A stretch of DNA of 32,623 nt, taken from assembly GCA_041178545.1 (NCBI GenBank), contig JBEGVB010000080.1:1-32623 (forward strand). The letters run 5' to 3'. The stretch is from JBEATZ01 sp041178545 (GTDB taxonomy: Bacteria; Planctomycetota; UBA1135; UBA2386). A program made the translations under genes and the position numbers. Shown here piece by piece: positions 7,654 to 16,008 of this stretch; position 1 is the stretch's first letter, and each line of letters begins with the position of its first letter. The notes beneath the pieces are model-generated. The model was not told where the DNA came from. It worked only from the letters and a program-made list of their open reading frames with translations, and did not search any database.

Positions 7654-9005
7654 CAGGCCAGCTCCCTGCGGATCGTCTCTGCGAGCCGTTCGGCGAGTGC
7701 GCGCACCATCGACTCCTCGGGGCCCTCCACCATCACGCGGCACAACGGCTCGGTGCCCGAGTAGCGCAGCACGAGCCTGCCGTCGCTCCCCAGTGCCTGC
7801 TCCACCTCCCGGGCACCCTGTGCGACTGCGGGCACGGTTGCGAGGTCGGGCTTGCTGGCCACCTTCACGTTGACGAGGACCTGTGGGAACCTGCGGAAGG
7901 ACGAGAACGCGCGGGCGAACCCCTGCTGCAGCACGCCCGGCAGGCTGAGCAACTTGAGGGCGGTGAGGAGGGCGTCTCCCACGATGCGCCCGTCCTCGGC
8001 GAAGAGGATGTGTCCCGACTGTTCGCCGCCGAGCGAGAATCCCTTCTCGCGCATCGCGAGGGTGACGTTGCGGTCGCCGACGGGCGTGACCTCCATGCGG
8101 ATGCCCTCGTTGGCAAGGGCGCGCTGGAGCCCGAGGTTGCTCATCACCGTGGCCACCACGGTGCCCTTTGCGAGCGAGTGTTGGCGGTGCAGCCGGGTGC
8201 CGAACAGGCACAGCTGTTCGTCCCCGTCGCGCACTGTGCCGGTCTCGTCCACGAACATGCTGCGGTCGCCGTCGCCGTCGAGGCAGATGCCGAGCGTTGC
8301 GCCGTGGGCCATGACTGCAGCAGCACAGGACTCGGGGTGGGTGGCACCAACACCCTCGTTGATGTTGCTGCCGTCCGGCTCGCACGCCACCTCGACCACC
8401 TCGGCACCGAAGGCACGCAGCACGCGTGGTGCGATGCGCGAGCCGCCACCGTGGGCGGCGTCCAGGCAGATCTTGACTCCCGTCAGGTCCAGGTCGGCAA
8501 AGGTGTTGACCAGGTGCTCCTCGTACGTGCCTACCAGCTTCTCCTCCCAGCGGATGCGAGGCGTGCGCACCTCCTCGGGCCGGATCGCCAGGGCGAGGCG
8601 CTCGATCTCGCGTTCCTCCTCGTCCGCAAGCTTGGTGCCGTCGTGGCTGAAGAGCTTGATGCCGTTGTCGTGCGCCGGGTTGTGTGAGGCGCTGACCATC
8701 ACGCCGGCGGAGAACGGGAGGACGCGGGTGAGGTGGGCGAGTGCTGGGGTGGTCACGAGCCCCACGTCGGTCACGCTCACCTCCGCGGCAGACAAGCCCT
8801 GGGCGAGGCACTCGAGGATCCAGCCCGCAGACTCGCGCCCGTCGTTGCCCACCAGCACGCGCTGTTGGTCGCCGCCGCGCCGCTGCAAGAGCACCCCGAG
8901 GGCGCTGCCCACGCGGCGCAGGGTCTCGGTGTCCATCGGGGCGTCACCGGCCCGGCCGCGGAGGCCATCGGTGCCGAAGCGGAAGGGAGCGAAGGAGTCG
9001 GTCAT
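7653..9005 (-). CDS. glmM: Phosphoglucosamine mutase
   Basis: It converts glucosamine 6-phosphate to glucosamine 1-phosphate on the way to UDP-GlcNAc for peptidoglycan and lipopolysaccharide. The 450-residue length is typical. Motifs are FGTDGLRG near 10-17; VSASHNPAHDNGIK with the phosphoserine at about Ser107; the metal loop DGDGDR (243-248); the sugar-binding GGEQSGH (326-332); and the phosphate-binding RYSGTEP (414-420). The start at 9005 overlaps the upstream YbbR-domain gene by four bases (ATGA) and places FGTDG at the usual distance from the N-terminus. The dacA-cdaR-glmM order is the arrangement known from Firmicutes, where CdaR and GlmM bind and modulate the cyclase. Confidence 0.95.
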   Translation of the reverse strand: MTDSFAPFRFGTDGLRGRAGDAPMDTETLRRVGSALGVLLQRRGGDQQRVLVGNDGRESAGWILECLAQGLSAAEVSVTDVGLVTTPALAHLTRVLPFSAGVMVSASHNPAHDNGIKLFSHDGTKLADEEEREIERLALAIRPEEVRTPRIRWEEKLVGTYEEHLVNTFADLDLTGVKICLDAAHGGGSRIAPRVLRAFGAEVVEVACEPDGSNINEGVGATHPESCAAAVMAHGATLGICLDGDGDRSMFVDETGTVRDGDEQLCLFGTRLHRQHSLAKGTVVATVMSNLGLQRALANEGIRMEVTPVGDRNVTLAMREKGFSLGGEQSGHILFAEDGRIVGDALLTALKLLSLPGVLQQGFARAFSSFRRFPQVLVNVKVASKPDLATVPAVAQGAREVEQALGSDGRLVLRYSGTEPLCRVMVEGPEESMVRALAERLAETIRRELA

Positions 9006-10162
9006 GGGATCTTCTTCTCGAGCGCCACCAGCACGGACTCCGCGAGGCTGTAGTTGGAGCGGTCCAAGGTCGCGCTGAGTGGGCCCAGCAGTTCGAGTCG
9101 AGCGGACTCGAGGATCTCGTTGCCGTAGGCCTGGTCCTCGCGCGGTGCGATCCAGACGCTCAGGCGCAGGTGCTGCCGTGCCCAAGTGGAACGCTGCTGG
9201 TCGTCGAGGCCCTCGAGGGTCGACTGCAACTGGCCGCCGGCACGGATGCGCACGGGCATGGTCTCGGTGCGCGGCTCGTAGTGGAACCCGAGCCCCTTGG
9301 GCAGCGAGAGGGAGTCGACGCGCACCGGCAGCTCGAGGCTGTACTCGCGCAGGTCAGGGGCGATGTCGATGGTCAGGCTCGGCTGGTTGTCGAGCTTCAG
9401 CGCGGGGTCCTGCGAGTTGAGAGCCAGCTTGAGCGTGACCTGACGCGAACCCGGCGCTGGGTCGAGGACCGCGCGGAACGGCTTCCTGCCCTGCCCCGGG
9501 AACGCCTCGAGGCTGCTGCGTGGGCCGCTGAGTCGCACCGAGTCGGGGTTGAACTTGGCGTTGTCCGTGCGCAGCCGCTTGAGCACGTCGGTGCGCTGTG
9601 CCTGCTCGCTCGGCTGCAACTCGACCAGGTCCGTGCTCATGGCCATCGTGCGCGCGTCGGTGGGCTCGAGCTCGAGCCGGACGCGCCCAGGCGCCATGGA
9701 ACGGTCCAGTTCCTCGAACAGCGGGTCGCCGCCCAGCTCCTCTGCGGAGAACTCGCGCCCGGTTGCGGTGCGCCAGTCGGACTCGGGGAAGGGGCCGACC
9801 TGCAGCGACAGCGGCCGCCGGACGAGTTCCTGCACCTGGTGCCGCTTGCCCTTGACCGTGACCGTGATCGCGTCGAGTGGCTCGTTGTTGCCCGCATTGG
9901 CCACCCTGCGGCAGGCGACGGACTTCAGGGGCAGCAGCACGACGATGCGTCCCTTGCCCGTCGCGGGCGGGAGGGTCCTCAGCTCCTCCACGTCGACGAC
10001 CTCGACGGGGAGCGTGAAGTCGTGCGAGGTCCGCACCTGGCTGTCGAGGTAGAACCACAGGGCCACGGCCAGGAGCACGGCTGCCAGCTTGCGCAGCGGG
10101 TCCGACGTGAGTGCCGCCCAGAGGTTGGTGCGCTTGCGGGTGTCGAGGTTGGGGTGCGCCAT
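9002..10162 (-). CDS. cdaR: YbbR-domain protein, CdaR-like regulator of diadenylate cyclase
   Basis: The 386-residue protein has an N-terminal cytoplasmic stretch, one membrane helix (about 23-42, LRKLAAVLLAVALWFYLDSQ) and a long extracytoplasmic region of beta-rich repeats. The start of that region (HDFTLPVEV) resembles YbbR repeats. In Firmicutes CdaR uses its YbbR repeats outside the membrane to control CdaA. Sequence identity of YbbR repeats is always low, so the call rests on topology plus its place between dacA (5 nt gap) and glmM (4 nt overlap). The ATG at 10162 has GGAAGGG upstream. At 386 residues it is shorter than the Bacillus protein, with room for three or four repeats. Confidence 0.8.
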   Translation of the reverse strand: MAHPNLDTRKRTNLWAALTSDPLRKLAAVLLAVALWFYLDSQVRTSHDFTLPVEVVDVEELRTLPPATGKGRIVVLLPLKSVACRRVANAGNNEPLDAITVTVKGKRHQVQELVRRPLSLQVGPFPESDWRTATGREFSAEELGGDPLFEELDRSMAPGRVRLELEPTDARTMAMSTDLVELQPSEQAQRTDVLKRLRTDNAKFNPDSVRLSGPRSSLEAFPGQGRKPFRAVLDPAPGSRQVTLKLALNSQDPALKLDNQPSLTIDIAPDLREYSLELPVRVDSLSLPKGLGFHYEPRTETMPVRIRAGGQLQSTLEGLDDQQRSTWARQHLRLSVWIAPREDQAYGNEILESARLELLGPLSATLDRSNYSLAESVLVALEKKIP

Positions 10163-10167
10163 CTCGT

Positions 10168-10929
10168 TCAGCCCTTCCGGAGCAGTTGGTTCAGTTGCCG
10201 CTCGACCTCTTCCATCGAGAGTGCGGTGTGCAGCCTGCCGCCGTGTGCCAGCGACACGTTGCCGGTCTCCTCCGAGACGACGATGGCGACCGCGTCGGTC
10301 TCCTCGGCGAGGCCGAGTGCAGCGCGGTGACGGGTGCCGAGTCGTTTGTCGAGCTCTGGGTTCTGGCTGAGGGGGAGCAGGCAGGAGGCGCTGACGACCC
10401 GGTCCTTCCGCACGATCACCGCGCCGTCGTGCAGCACGCTCTTGGGGAAGAAGATCGACTCCATCAGGTAGGAGTTGACGTCCGAGTCCATCTTGATGCC
10501 GGTGTCGGCAAAGGGAGTGAGGGAGGCCTCGCGCTCGATGGCGATGAGCGCGCCGATGCGCTGGCGGCTCAACCTCGCGACGGTGAGCAGCAGCCTGTGG
10601 ACGACCTTGGACTCGCCGCGGAAGAACCGTCCGAAGATGGGGGAGTCGCCAAGGCGGACGATGGCACGTCGGATCTCGGGGTGGAAGACCACGATCAGGC
10701 CGATCACCACGGACTGCGCGATCGTGTCGAACAGCTGGGCGAGGCGCGAGAGGTCCAGCGTCTTGATCAGCACCACGAAGACGCTGATGCCGGTCACGAG
10801 GATCAGGGCGAGCCCTCGCACCACGCCCGAGCCCCTGGTCTCGCGCAGGAAGCGGAGCACGAGGTAGATGAGGACGGCAAAGACCGTCACCTCGATGGCC
10901 ATCTTCAGCAGCTCGACCGGTTCGCCCAT
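10168..10929 (-). CDS. dacA: CdaA-type membrane diadenylate cyclase
   Basis: It makes cyclic di-AMP from two ATP. The 253-residue protein has N-terminal membrane helices (roughly 10-28, 38-56 and 68-84), a short linker, then the DAC domain. Both catalytic signatures are intact: LHDGAVIV with DGA at 168-170, and GTRHRAALG with RHR at 200-202. The length and topology match CdaA of Bacillus and Listeria. As first gene of the operon with cdaR, glmM and tsaB it should set c-di-AMP in step with cell-wall precursor synthesis. No obvious Shine-Dalgarno site precedes the ATG at 10929. c-di-AMP commonly controls potassium uptake; a TrkH-type gene lies elsewhere in this window, but no direct link is shown. 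Confidence 0.95.
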   Translation of the reverse strand: MGEPVELLKMAIEVTVFAVLIYLVLRFLRETRGSGVVRGLALILVTGISVFVVLIKTLDLSRLAQLFDTIAQSVVIGLIVVFHPEIRRAIVRLGDSPIFGRFFRGESKVVHRLLLTVARLSRQRIGALIAIEREASLTPFADTGIKMDSDVNSYLMESIFFPKSVLHDGAVIVRKDRVVSASCLLPLSQNPELDKRLGTRHRAALGLAEETDAVAIVVSEETGNVSLAHGGRLHTALSMEEVERQLNQLLRKG

Positions 10930-10947
10930 GCGCTGGGCCCATGATTA

Positions 10948-10972
10948 GCTGGCCGGTGCGCCCGGCGCCAGC
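10948..10972. terminator. Hairpin between aguA and dacA
   Basis: GCTGGC at 10948-10953 pairs with GCCAGC at 10967-10972, extended inward by CGG/CCG with a two-base bulge and a five-base loop. It lies 10 nt beyond the aguA stop and just upstream of dacA on the same strand. It could end the agmatine transcript or lie in the dacA leader. It has no T tract. Confidence 0.35.
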
Positions 10973-10982
10973 CCGACCGACC

Positions 10983-12122
10983 TCACTGGGCCGGTTGTTG
11001 CTGCGTGAGACAGTGGATCGACCCGAGGCCCCAGATGAGCTCGGTGCAGTCGATGCCCACGACCTTGCGGCTGCGGCCGACCACGCGCTGGAGCGTCTCG
11101 AGGGCTGCCGCGTCCCGGCGGCGGTTGCCGTAGGTGGGCACCAGCAGGGCACCGTTCACGAAGTAGAAGTTGGCGTAGGTGGCAGGCAGGCGCTGGCCCT
11201 CGTGTTCCACGCGCCCCGGCATGGGCAGGGTCACGATGTCGAAGTGCCTGCCCTCCTGGTCCTTGGCCAGCTGCAGCCGGCGCAGGTTGTCCTGCAGCAC
11301 CCGGTGGTTCTCGTCCCTAGGGTCCTCCTCGACGGTGGTCACGATGGTGCGCTCGTCCACGAAACGGGCCAGGTCGTCGATGTGCCCGTCGGTGTCGTCG
11401 CCTGCGATGCCCTCGCCGAGCCAGAGCACGTGGCGCTGGCCGTAGTAGTCCTTGAGGAATCGTTCGACCGTGCCCCGGCCGACTCCCGGGTTGCGGTTGG
11501 GGTTGAGCAGGCACGACTCGCTGGTCATCACCGTGCCCGCCCCGTTGAACTCCACCGAACCGCCTTCCATGACCACGCTCTCGCCCCGGTGCAGGGGGTG
11601 GAACACGCCGTCGCAGCGGCCCTCGATCGTCGGGTCGCCGGCTGCCATCAGCTCGGCAACGCGGGTCGGTACGCGGTCGTCACTGTCCCAGGGCGGGTAC
11701 TTGCCGCCCCATGCGTTGAAACCCCAGTCGACGACGGCCATCCGCGTGTGCCCACCGCGGCCGCGCTTCACCACGAAGGCAGGACCGTGGTCGCGGCACC
11801 ATGCCTCGTTGGTGGGGATGTGGTGGAACCGGACGCGCTTCCCGATCGACCGGCGCGGGACGCCACCCGCGACCAGCTGCTCGGTGACGATGCGCTGGTA
11901 GTTGCCGTTGGGCACGTTGACGTGCACCAGCTCGCGCGGCGCGATCTCGCGGACGATCGCCGCGAGGTTGGCGGGCACCGTGTGGTACTTGTCGGGGAAC
12001 GAGATGCCCTCGGGCCGCGGCCAGCTGAACCAGGTGCCGGAGTGGCGCTCCCACTCCGCCGGGAAGACGTAGCCGTGCTCGGCAGGGGTGCCGGTGAGGA
12101 CCTTCAGGGTGCGCGGGGCCAT
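10983..12122 (-). CDS. aguA: Agmatine deiminase
   Basis: It hydrolyses agmatine to N-carbamoylputrescine and ammonia in the cytoplasm. The 379-residue length is normal. Family motifs are intact: CRDHGP (109-114) with the substrate-binding Asp; EGGSVEFN (186-193); DTDGHIDD (243-250) with the catalytic His247; and GLGSIHCLTQQQP near the C-terminus with the nucleophile Cys371. The usual Gly-Gly-Gly-Asn before IHC is Gly-Leu-Gly-Ser here. It is transcribed just after aguB (16 nt gap), so the two steps from agmatine to putrescine are encoded together. No arginine decarboxylase is seen in the window, so agmatine must be made elsewhere or imported. Confidence 0.93.
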   Translation of the reverse strand: MAPRTLKVLTGTPAEHGYVFPAEWERHSGTWFSWPRPEGISFPDKYHTVPANLAAIVREIAPRELVHVNVPNGNYQRIVTEQLVAGGVPRRSIGKRVRFHHIPTNEAWCRDHGPAFVVKRGRGGHTRMAVVDWGFNAWGGKYPPWDSDDRVPTRVAELMAAGDPTIEGRCDGVFHPLHRGESVVMEGGSVEFNGAGTVMTSESCLLNPNRNPGVGRGTVERFLKDYYGQRHVLWLGEGIAGDDTDGHIDDLARFVDERTIVTTVEEDPRDENHRVLQDNLRRLQLAKDQEGRHFDIVTLPMPGRVEHEGQRLPATYANFYFVNGALLVPTYGNRRRDAAALETLQRVVGRSRKVVGIDCTELIWGLGSIHCLTQQQPAQ

Positions 12123-12138
12123 GGGGCTCTGTTCCCTC

Positions 12139-13074
12139 TCAGCGACCGAAGCGCTGGGTGAGGCCGCCGTAGGCGTCGATGCGGCGGTCGCGCAGGAACG
12201 GCCAGTGCGTGCGGCTGAACTCGACGTCGTCGAGGTTGCACGGCAGCACCACGACCTCCTCGCGGTCGACGCTCGAGCGGTGCACCACCTGCCCGTTGGG
12301 TGCCGCCAAGAACGACTGGCCCCAGAACTCGATCCCGTTCGGGTTGACCGGCTTGCCGTCAGTCCCCCTCACGAGCTCGTGGCCGATGCGGTTGGGTGCA
12401 CAGACCCAGCAGCCGTTGGCCACGGCATGCGACCGTTGGATCAGCTCCCAGCTCTCGTGCTGGGCCTTGCCGTACTCCGCCTTCTCTGCCGGGTGCCAGC
12501 CGATGGCGGTTGGGTAGAAGAGGATCTCGGCGCCCTGCAGCGCCGTCAGGCGCGCGCCCTCCGGGTACCACTGGTCCCAGCAGATGAGCACGCCGATCTT
12601 TGCGTGCTTCGTGTCCCACGTGCGGAAGCCCGTGTCACCCGGGGTGAAGTAGAACTTCTCGTAGTAGAGCGGGTCGTCGGGGATGTGCATCTTGCGGTAG
12701 ATGCCCATCAGCGAGCCGTCGGCGTCGATGACCGCCGCCGTGTTGTGGTAGAGGCCGCTCGCGCGCTTCTCGAACAGGCTGGCGACGATCACCACGCCGT
12801 GCTTCTTCGCGATCCTGCAGAACAGGTCGGTGCTGGGGCCCGGGATCGTCTCTGCCAGCTGGAAGAACCGGTGCTCCTCCGACTGGCAGAAGTATTGGCT
12901 CGTGAAGAGCTCCTGCGTGCAGAGGACCTGCCCGCCCTTGCGCGCAGCTTCCTCGAGCAGCTCGGCCTGGCGCTTGCGGTTGGTGGCGACGTCCTCGACG
13001 CAACGCATCTGGGTGAACCCGATGTTCACGATGCGGCCGTTGGTGCGGGATGCGGACTGCTTGCGACTGGCCAT
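12139..13074 (-). CDS. aguB: N-carbamoylputrescine amidase (nitrilase superfamily)
   Basis: It converts N-carbamoylputrescine to putrescine, CO2 and ammonia. The 311-residue protein shows the nitrilase triad Glu55 (CTQELF), Lys128 (YRKMHIP) and Cys165 (LICWDQWYPE). It also has the family-typical sequence around FYFTPGD and the C-terminal HWPFLRDRR region. The ATG at 13074 is chosen over an upstream start at 13152 because GAGGA lies just before it and the extra 26 residues are proline/arginine-rich filler. The neighbouring aguA supports the substrate. The pair gives a two-step polyamine route that bypasses ornithine decarboxylase. Confidence 0.93.
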   Translation of the reverse strand: MASRKQSASRTNGRIVNIGFTQMRCVEDVATNRKRQAELLEEAARKGGQVLCTQELFTSQYFCQSEEHRFFQLAETIPGPSTDLFCRIAKKHGVVIVASLFEKRASGLYHNTAAVIDADGSLMGIYRKMHIPDDPLYYEKFYFTPGDTGFRTWDTKHAKIGVLICWDQWYPEGARLTALQGAEILFYPTAIGWHPAEKAEYGKAQHESWELIQRSHAVANGCWVCAPNRIGHELVRGTDGKPVNPNGIEFWGQSFLAAPNGQVVHRSSVDREEVVVLPCNLDDVEFSRTHWPFLRDRRIDAYGGLTQRFGR

Positions 13075-13109
13075 GGGCTTCCTCGACCCGGGCCGGAGGT
13101 GCAGGACGG

Positions 13110-13142
13110 CCCGCGGGGGCGGGAAGTCTAGGTGCCCGCGGG
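13110..13142. repeat. Paired identical 8-bp palindromes between ftsH and aguB
   Basis: CCCGCGGG occurs at 13110-13117 and again at 13135-13142 in the 94-nt gap between ftsH and aguB. The two can pair as an 8-bp stem with a 17-base loop. A separate GCGC-ACAA-GCGC hairpin follows near 13145-13156. Together they may end the ftsH transcript or form an operator for aguBA. They are partly expected from GC bias. Confidence 0.35.
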
Positions 13143-13168
13143 ACGCGCACAAGCGCGCTCCGCGGCCC

Positions 13169-15478
13169 TCAGGCGTTGGACAGACCCATGCCCGGCTTGC
13201 CGGGCTCGACCGCTGGTGCCGCGTCGGTCGCGGTCGGCTCGGCCCGGCGCGGCTGCAGGTCCGCAGCCGCCTGACGGCGCTGTGCCGCGGCGCGGAACTC
13301 CTCGAGGTTGTCGTTGCGCAGGACGGCCGCGACCTCGTCCCCGCTGATGGTCTCGTACCTCAACAGCGCCTCCGCAAGGCGGTCCAGCTTCTCGCGGTGC
13401 TCGACCAGGAGCTGGCGCGCGGCCGCGTACTGCTCCTCGATGAGCCTGCGCACCTCGTCGTTGATCAGCTCCAGCGTGCGCTGGGACAGGTCCGAGGCCA
13501 TGTGGAACTCGCGCCCGAGGAACGGGTTCTGCTCGTCGGTCGTGTACTTGATCGGACCGACCTTGGGGCTCATGCCCAGCTCGCACACCATCACCTTGGC
13601 GAGGTTGGTGGCCTGCTCGATGTCGTTCTGTGCGCCTGCCGAGATGTCGCCGAACACGATCTCCTCTGCCGCGCGGCCGCCGAAGCAGACCGCGATCCTG
13701 CCCAGCAGCTTCTTGCGCCAGTGGTTGTAGTCGTCCTTCTCCGGCAGCGACATGGTCGCGCCCAGGGCGCGGCCACGGCTCACGATGGTGACCTTGTGCA
13801 CCGGGTCCTGGTCCGGGGTCATGCACGAAACCAATGCGTGGCCGGCCTCGTGGTAGGCAGTGACCTTGCGGTCCTCCTCCTCGATGGCGCGGCTGCGCTT
13901 CTCGCGGCCCCAGCGGATGCGGTCGCGTGCCTCCTCGAGGTCGGAGGCGTCGATCGACTCCTTGTTCTTCATTGCAGCGAGGATCGCCGCCTCGTTGATG
14001 ACGGCCGCCAGCTCCGCGCCGGAGAACCCAGGGGTCGCCTTGGCCACGTTGTGCAGGTCGACGTGGGGGGCAAGCTTCACCTTGCGGGCGTGCACCTTGA
14101 GGATCGCCTCGCGACCCTTGAGGTCGGGCGGGTCGATGACCACTTGCCGGTCGAACCGGCCCGGACGCAGCAGTGCAGGGTCGAGCACGTCCGGACGGTT
14201 GGTTGCACCGACCAGGATGATGCCCTTGTCGCTGTCGAAGCCGTCCATCTCCACGAGGATCGCGTTGAGCGTCTGCTCACGCTCGTCATGGCCGCCGCCC
14301 ATGCCGGCACCGCGCTTGCGGCCCACGGCGTCGATCTCGTCGAGGAACACGATGCAGGGGCTTGCCTCGCGGGCCTGCTTGAACAGGTCGCGCACGCGGC
14401 TCGCGCCCACGCCCACGAACATCTCGACGAAGTCGGAGCCGCTGATGCTGAAGAAGGGCACCTCCGCCTCGCCGGCAATGGCCTTGGCGAGCAGGGTCTT
14501 GCCGGTGCCGGGTGACCCGACCAGCAGCACGCCGCGGGGGATGTTGCCACCCAGCTTGGCGAACTTCTGCGGGTTCTTGAGGAACTCGATGAGCTCGCGG
14601 ACCTCGGCCTTCGCCTCGTCCATGCCCGCAACGTCGTCGAACGTGATGTTGGTGCGGTTCTCGCGCGTGTAGAGCGCGGCACGGCTGCGGCCGAAGGACA
14701 GCACGCCACCGGAGCCACCCGGCGAACGCATCTGGCGGATGATGAAGAACCAGACGATCGCCAGCACCAGGATCCACGGGCCGATGGTGCCCAGCACGTA
14801 GATCAGGGCCGTGTTCGGCTGGCTGACGCGGAACTCGGAACCCAGCGAGAGGGTGAAGTTGCGCACCGGGACGCTGCGCTTCACCAGCGCGTTGGCGATG
14901 TCCTGCAGGCTCACGGTGCCCGCGGGGCCTGCGTCCACGCGCACGTAGCTCACCTCGTTGCCGCGCTGCAGCAGGGCGGTGAGGTAGCTGGCCGGCTCGC
15001 GGGTGTCGCGCTCTCGTGCGGGCGTGGTGACAGGGACCTTCGCGGCAACCTCGTCCACGAACCACGCGTTGAGCACACGGACGCGGCCATACTCGACGTC
15101 GTCGAGGAACCGGGTCGAGGCACTCGAGTCATCAGGCGCGTAGGTGACGCGGTCGAGCGAGCGCTTCGAGAGCGTGTTGTAGAGCTGGATGTCCTCGCGC
15201 ACGAAGTCGCGCACGACGATGTCCATCTGGCGCACGCGGTTGTCGCTTCGGACCTCCACGGAGGCCACGTCGTCGGACAGGGTCAGGTTGGTGACCTGCC
15301 CGTTGAGCAGGTGGCTGTAGAACGAGTCGATCGAGCTCTGCCCCTCGGCATTCGACTGGCTCACCATGACGAACAGGGCCATCAGCATCGCGAGGATGAG
15401 GATGACGCCGCCCATGCCACGGGGCTTGCGCGCGTTCTTGCCGCTGTCGGTCGGCTTGGCCGGCTTGTTCTTGTCCAT
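13169..15478 (-). CDS. ftsH: ATP-dependent membrane zinc protease FtsH
   Basis: FtsH is a hexameric inner-membrane AAA+ protease that degrades misfolded membrane proteins and regulators. The 769-residue protein has TM1 at about 24-40, a periplasmic domain to about 222, TM2 at about 223-247, and Walker A GSPGTGKT (321-328). These are followed by Walker B IVFLDEID (376-383), the second region of homology through GATNRPDVLDPALLRPGRFD, and the zinc motif HEAGH (543-547). The periplasmic part, about 180 residues, is clearly longer than the roughly 70-80 residues of E. coli FtsH. Walker A has Ser where Pro is usual. It lies 23 nt downstream of the lptE-like gene, so it shares an operon with outer-membrane assembly genes. 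Confidence 0.97.
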   Translation of the reverse strand: MDKNKPAKPTDSGKNARKPRGMGGVILILAMLMALFVMVSQSNAEGQSSIDSFYSHLLNGQVTNLTLSDDVASVEVRSDNRVRQMDIVVRDFVREDIQLYNTLSKRSLDRVTYAPDDSSASTRFLDDVEYGRVRVLNAWFVDEVAAKVPVTTPARERDTREPASYLTALLQRGNEVSYVRVDAGPAGTVSLQDIANALVKRSVPVRNFTLSLGSEFRVSQPNTALIYVLGTIGPWILVLAIVWFFIIRQMRSPGGSGGVLSFGRSRAALYTRENRTNITFDDVAGMDEAKAEVRELIEFLKNPQKFAKLGGNIPRGVLLVGSPGTGKTLLAKAIAGEAEVPFFSISGSDFVEMFVGVGASRVRDLFKQAREASPCIVFLDEIDAVGRKRGAGMGGGHDEREQTLNAILVEMDGFDSDKGIILVGATNRPDVLDPALLRPGRFDRQVVIDPPDLKGREAILKVHARKVKLAPHVDLHNVAKATPGFSGAELAAVINEAAILAAMKNKESIDASDLEEARDRIRWGREKRSRAIEEEDRKVTAYHEAGHALVSCMTPDQDPVHKVTIVSRGRALGATMSLPEKDDYNHWRKKLLGRIAVCFGGRAAEEIVFGDISAGAQNDIEQATNLAKVMVCELGMSPKVGPIKYTTDEQNPFLGREFHMASDLSQRTLELINDEVRRLIEEQYAAARQLLVEHREKLDRLAEALLRYETISGDEVAAVLRNDNLEEFRAAAQRRQAAADLQPRRAEPTATDAAPAVEPGKPGMGLSNA

Positions 15479-15501
15479 GGGGTGTCTGCCTGTCTAGATC
15501 G

Positions 15502-16008
15502 TCAGAATCCGTCCGCAAGGGCAAGTGCAACCTTGCGGGCGAGGTCCCGGGCCAGCTCCCGGTTGGCGCTGGTGAGGTCCTCTCCCAGCGGGCTGCGGAA
15601 CTCCGCCCGGTCCACGATCCGCCGCTCGACCACTGTCTTGCCGGTGCGACGGTCGACGAGGCGCATGTGCACGGCCGCCACCAGCCCGCCCTCGCGGGTC
15701 GGGTCGTCGCGGTCGCCGTAGACGAGGGTTTGCTCGCGGTCGTCGCCGAGGCGGAGTTCGAGGACTGCATCGGCCTCCCTGCGGCCCGCCGGCAGCAGGT
15801 CGGAGGTCGCGGCCAGCTCCCTGGCGAGGGCGTCGTTGAGCTCGACCTCGAGGCGCTGGCGGAAGGTGTCGTTGCCGGCCACCTCCACGAAGACCGTGCG
15901 GATGCCCTTCTGGTGCAGCCCGCTGCCTGCTGTGTAGCCGCACGCTGCCGTGCCGAGGGCCAGGACGGGGAGCAGCAGGGCGTGGACGAGGCCTCGGGTC
16001 GGGTTCAT
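15502..16008 (-). CDS. lptE: LptE-like LPS-assembly lipoprotein
   Basis: The 168-residue protein starts with a lipoprotein signal ending at the lipobox (LGTAACGY, Cys23), directly followed by the Gly-Tyr pattern common in LptE. The mature part (GIRTVFVEVAGNDTFRQRLE, then a long helix and an ADAVLELRL strand) fits the LptE alpha/beta fold. LptE plugs and assembles the LptD outer-membrane translocon. The start overlaps the stop of the BamD-like gene by four bases (ATGA). LptE proteins are highly divergent, so the call relies on the lipobox, size, fold pattern and neighbourhood. The alternative is another small outer-membrane lipoprotein. Confidence 0.75.
   Translation of the reverse strand: MNPTRGLVHALLLPVLALGTAACGYTAGSGLHQKGIRTVFVEVAGNDTFRQRLEVELNDALARELAATSDLLPAGRREADAVLELRLGDDREQTLVYGDRDDPTREGGLVAAVHMRLVDRRTGKTVVERRIVDRAEFRSPLGEDLTSANRELARDLARKVALALADGF

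Noticed and set aside
7654..8811. A long N-terminal extension of TsaB
   Set aside because: It is an out-of-frame shadow of glmM; TsaB begins at the ATG overlapping the glmM stop.
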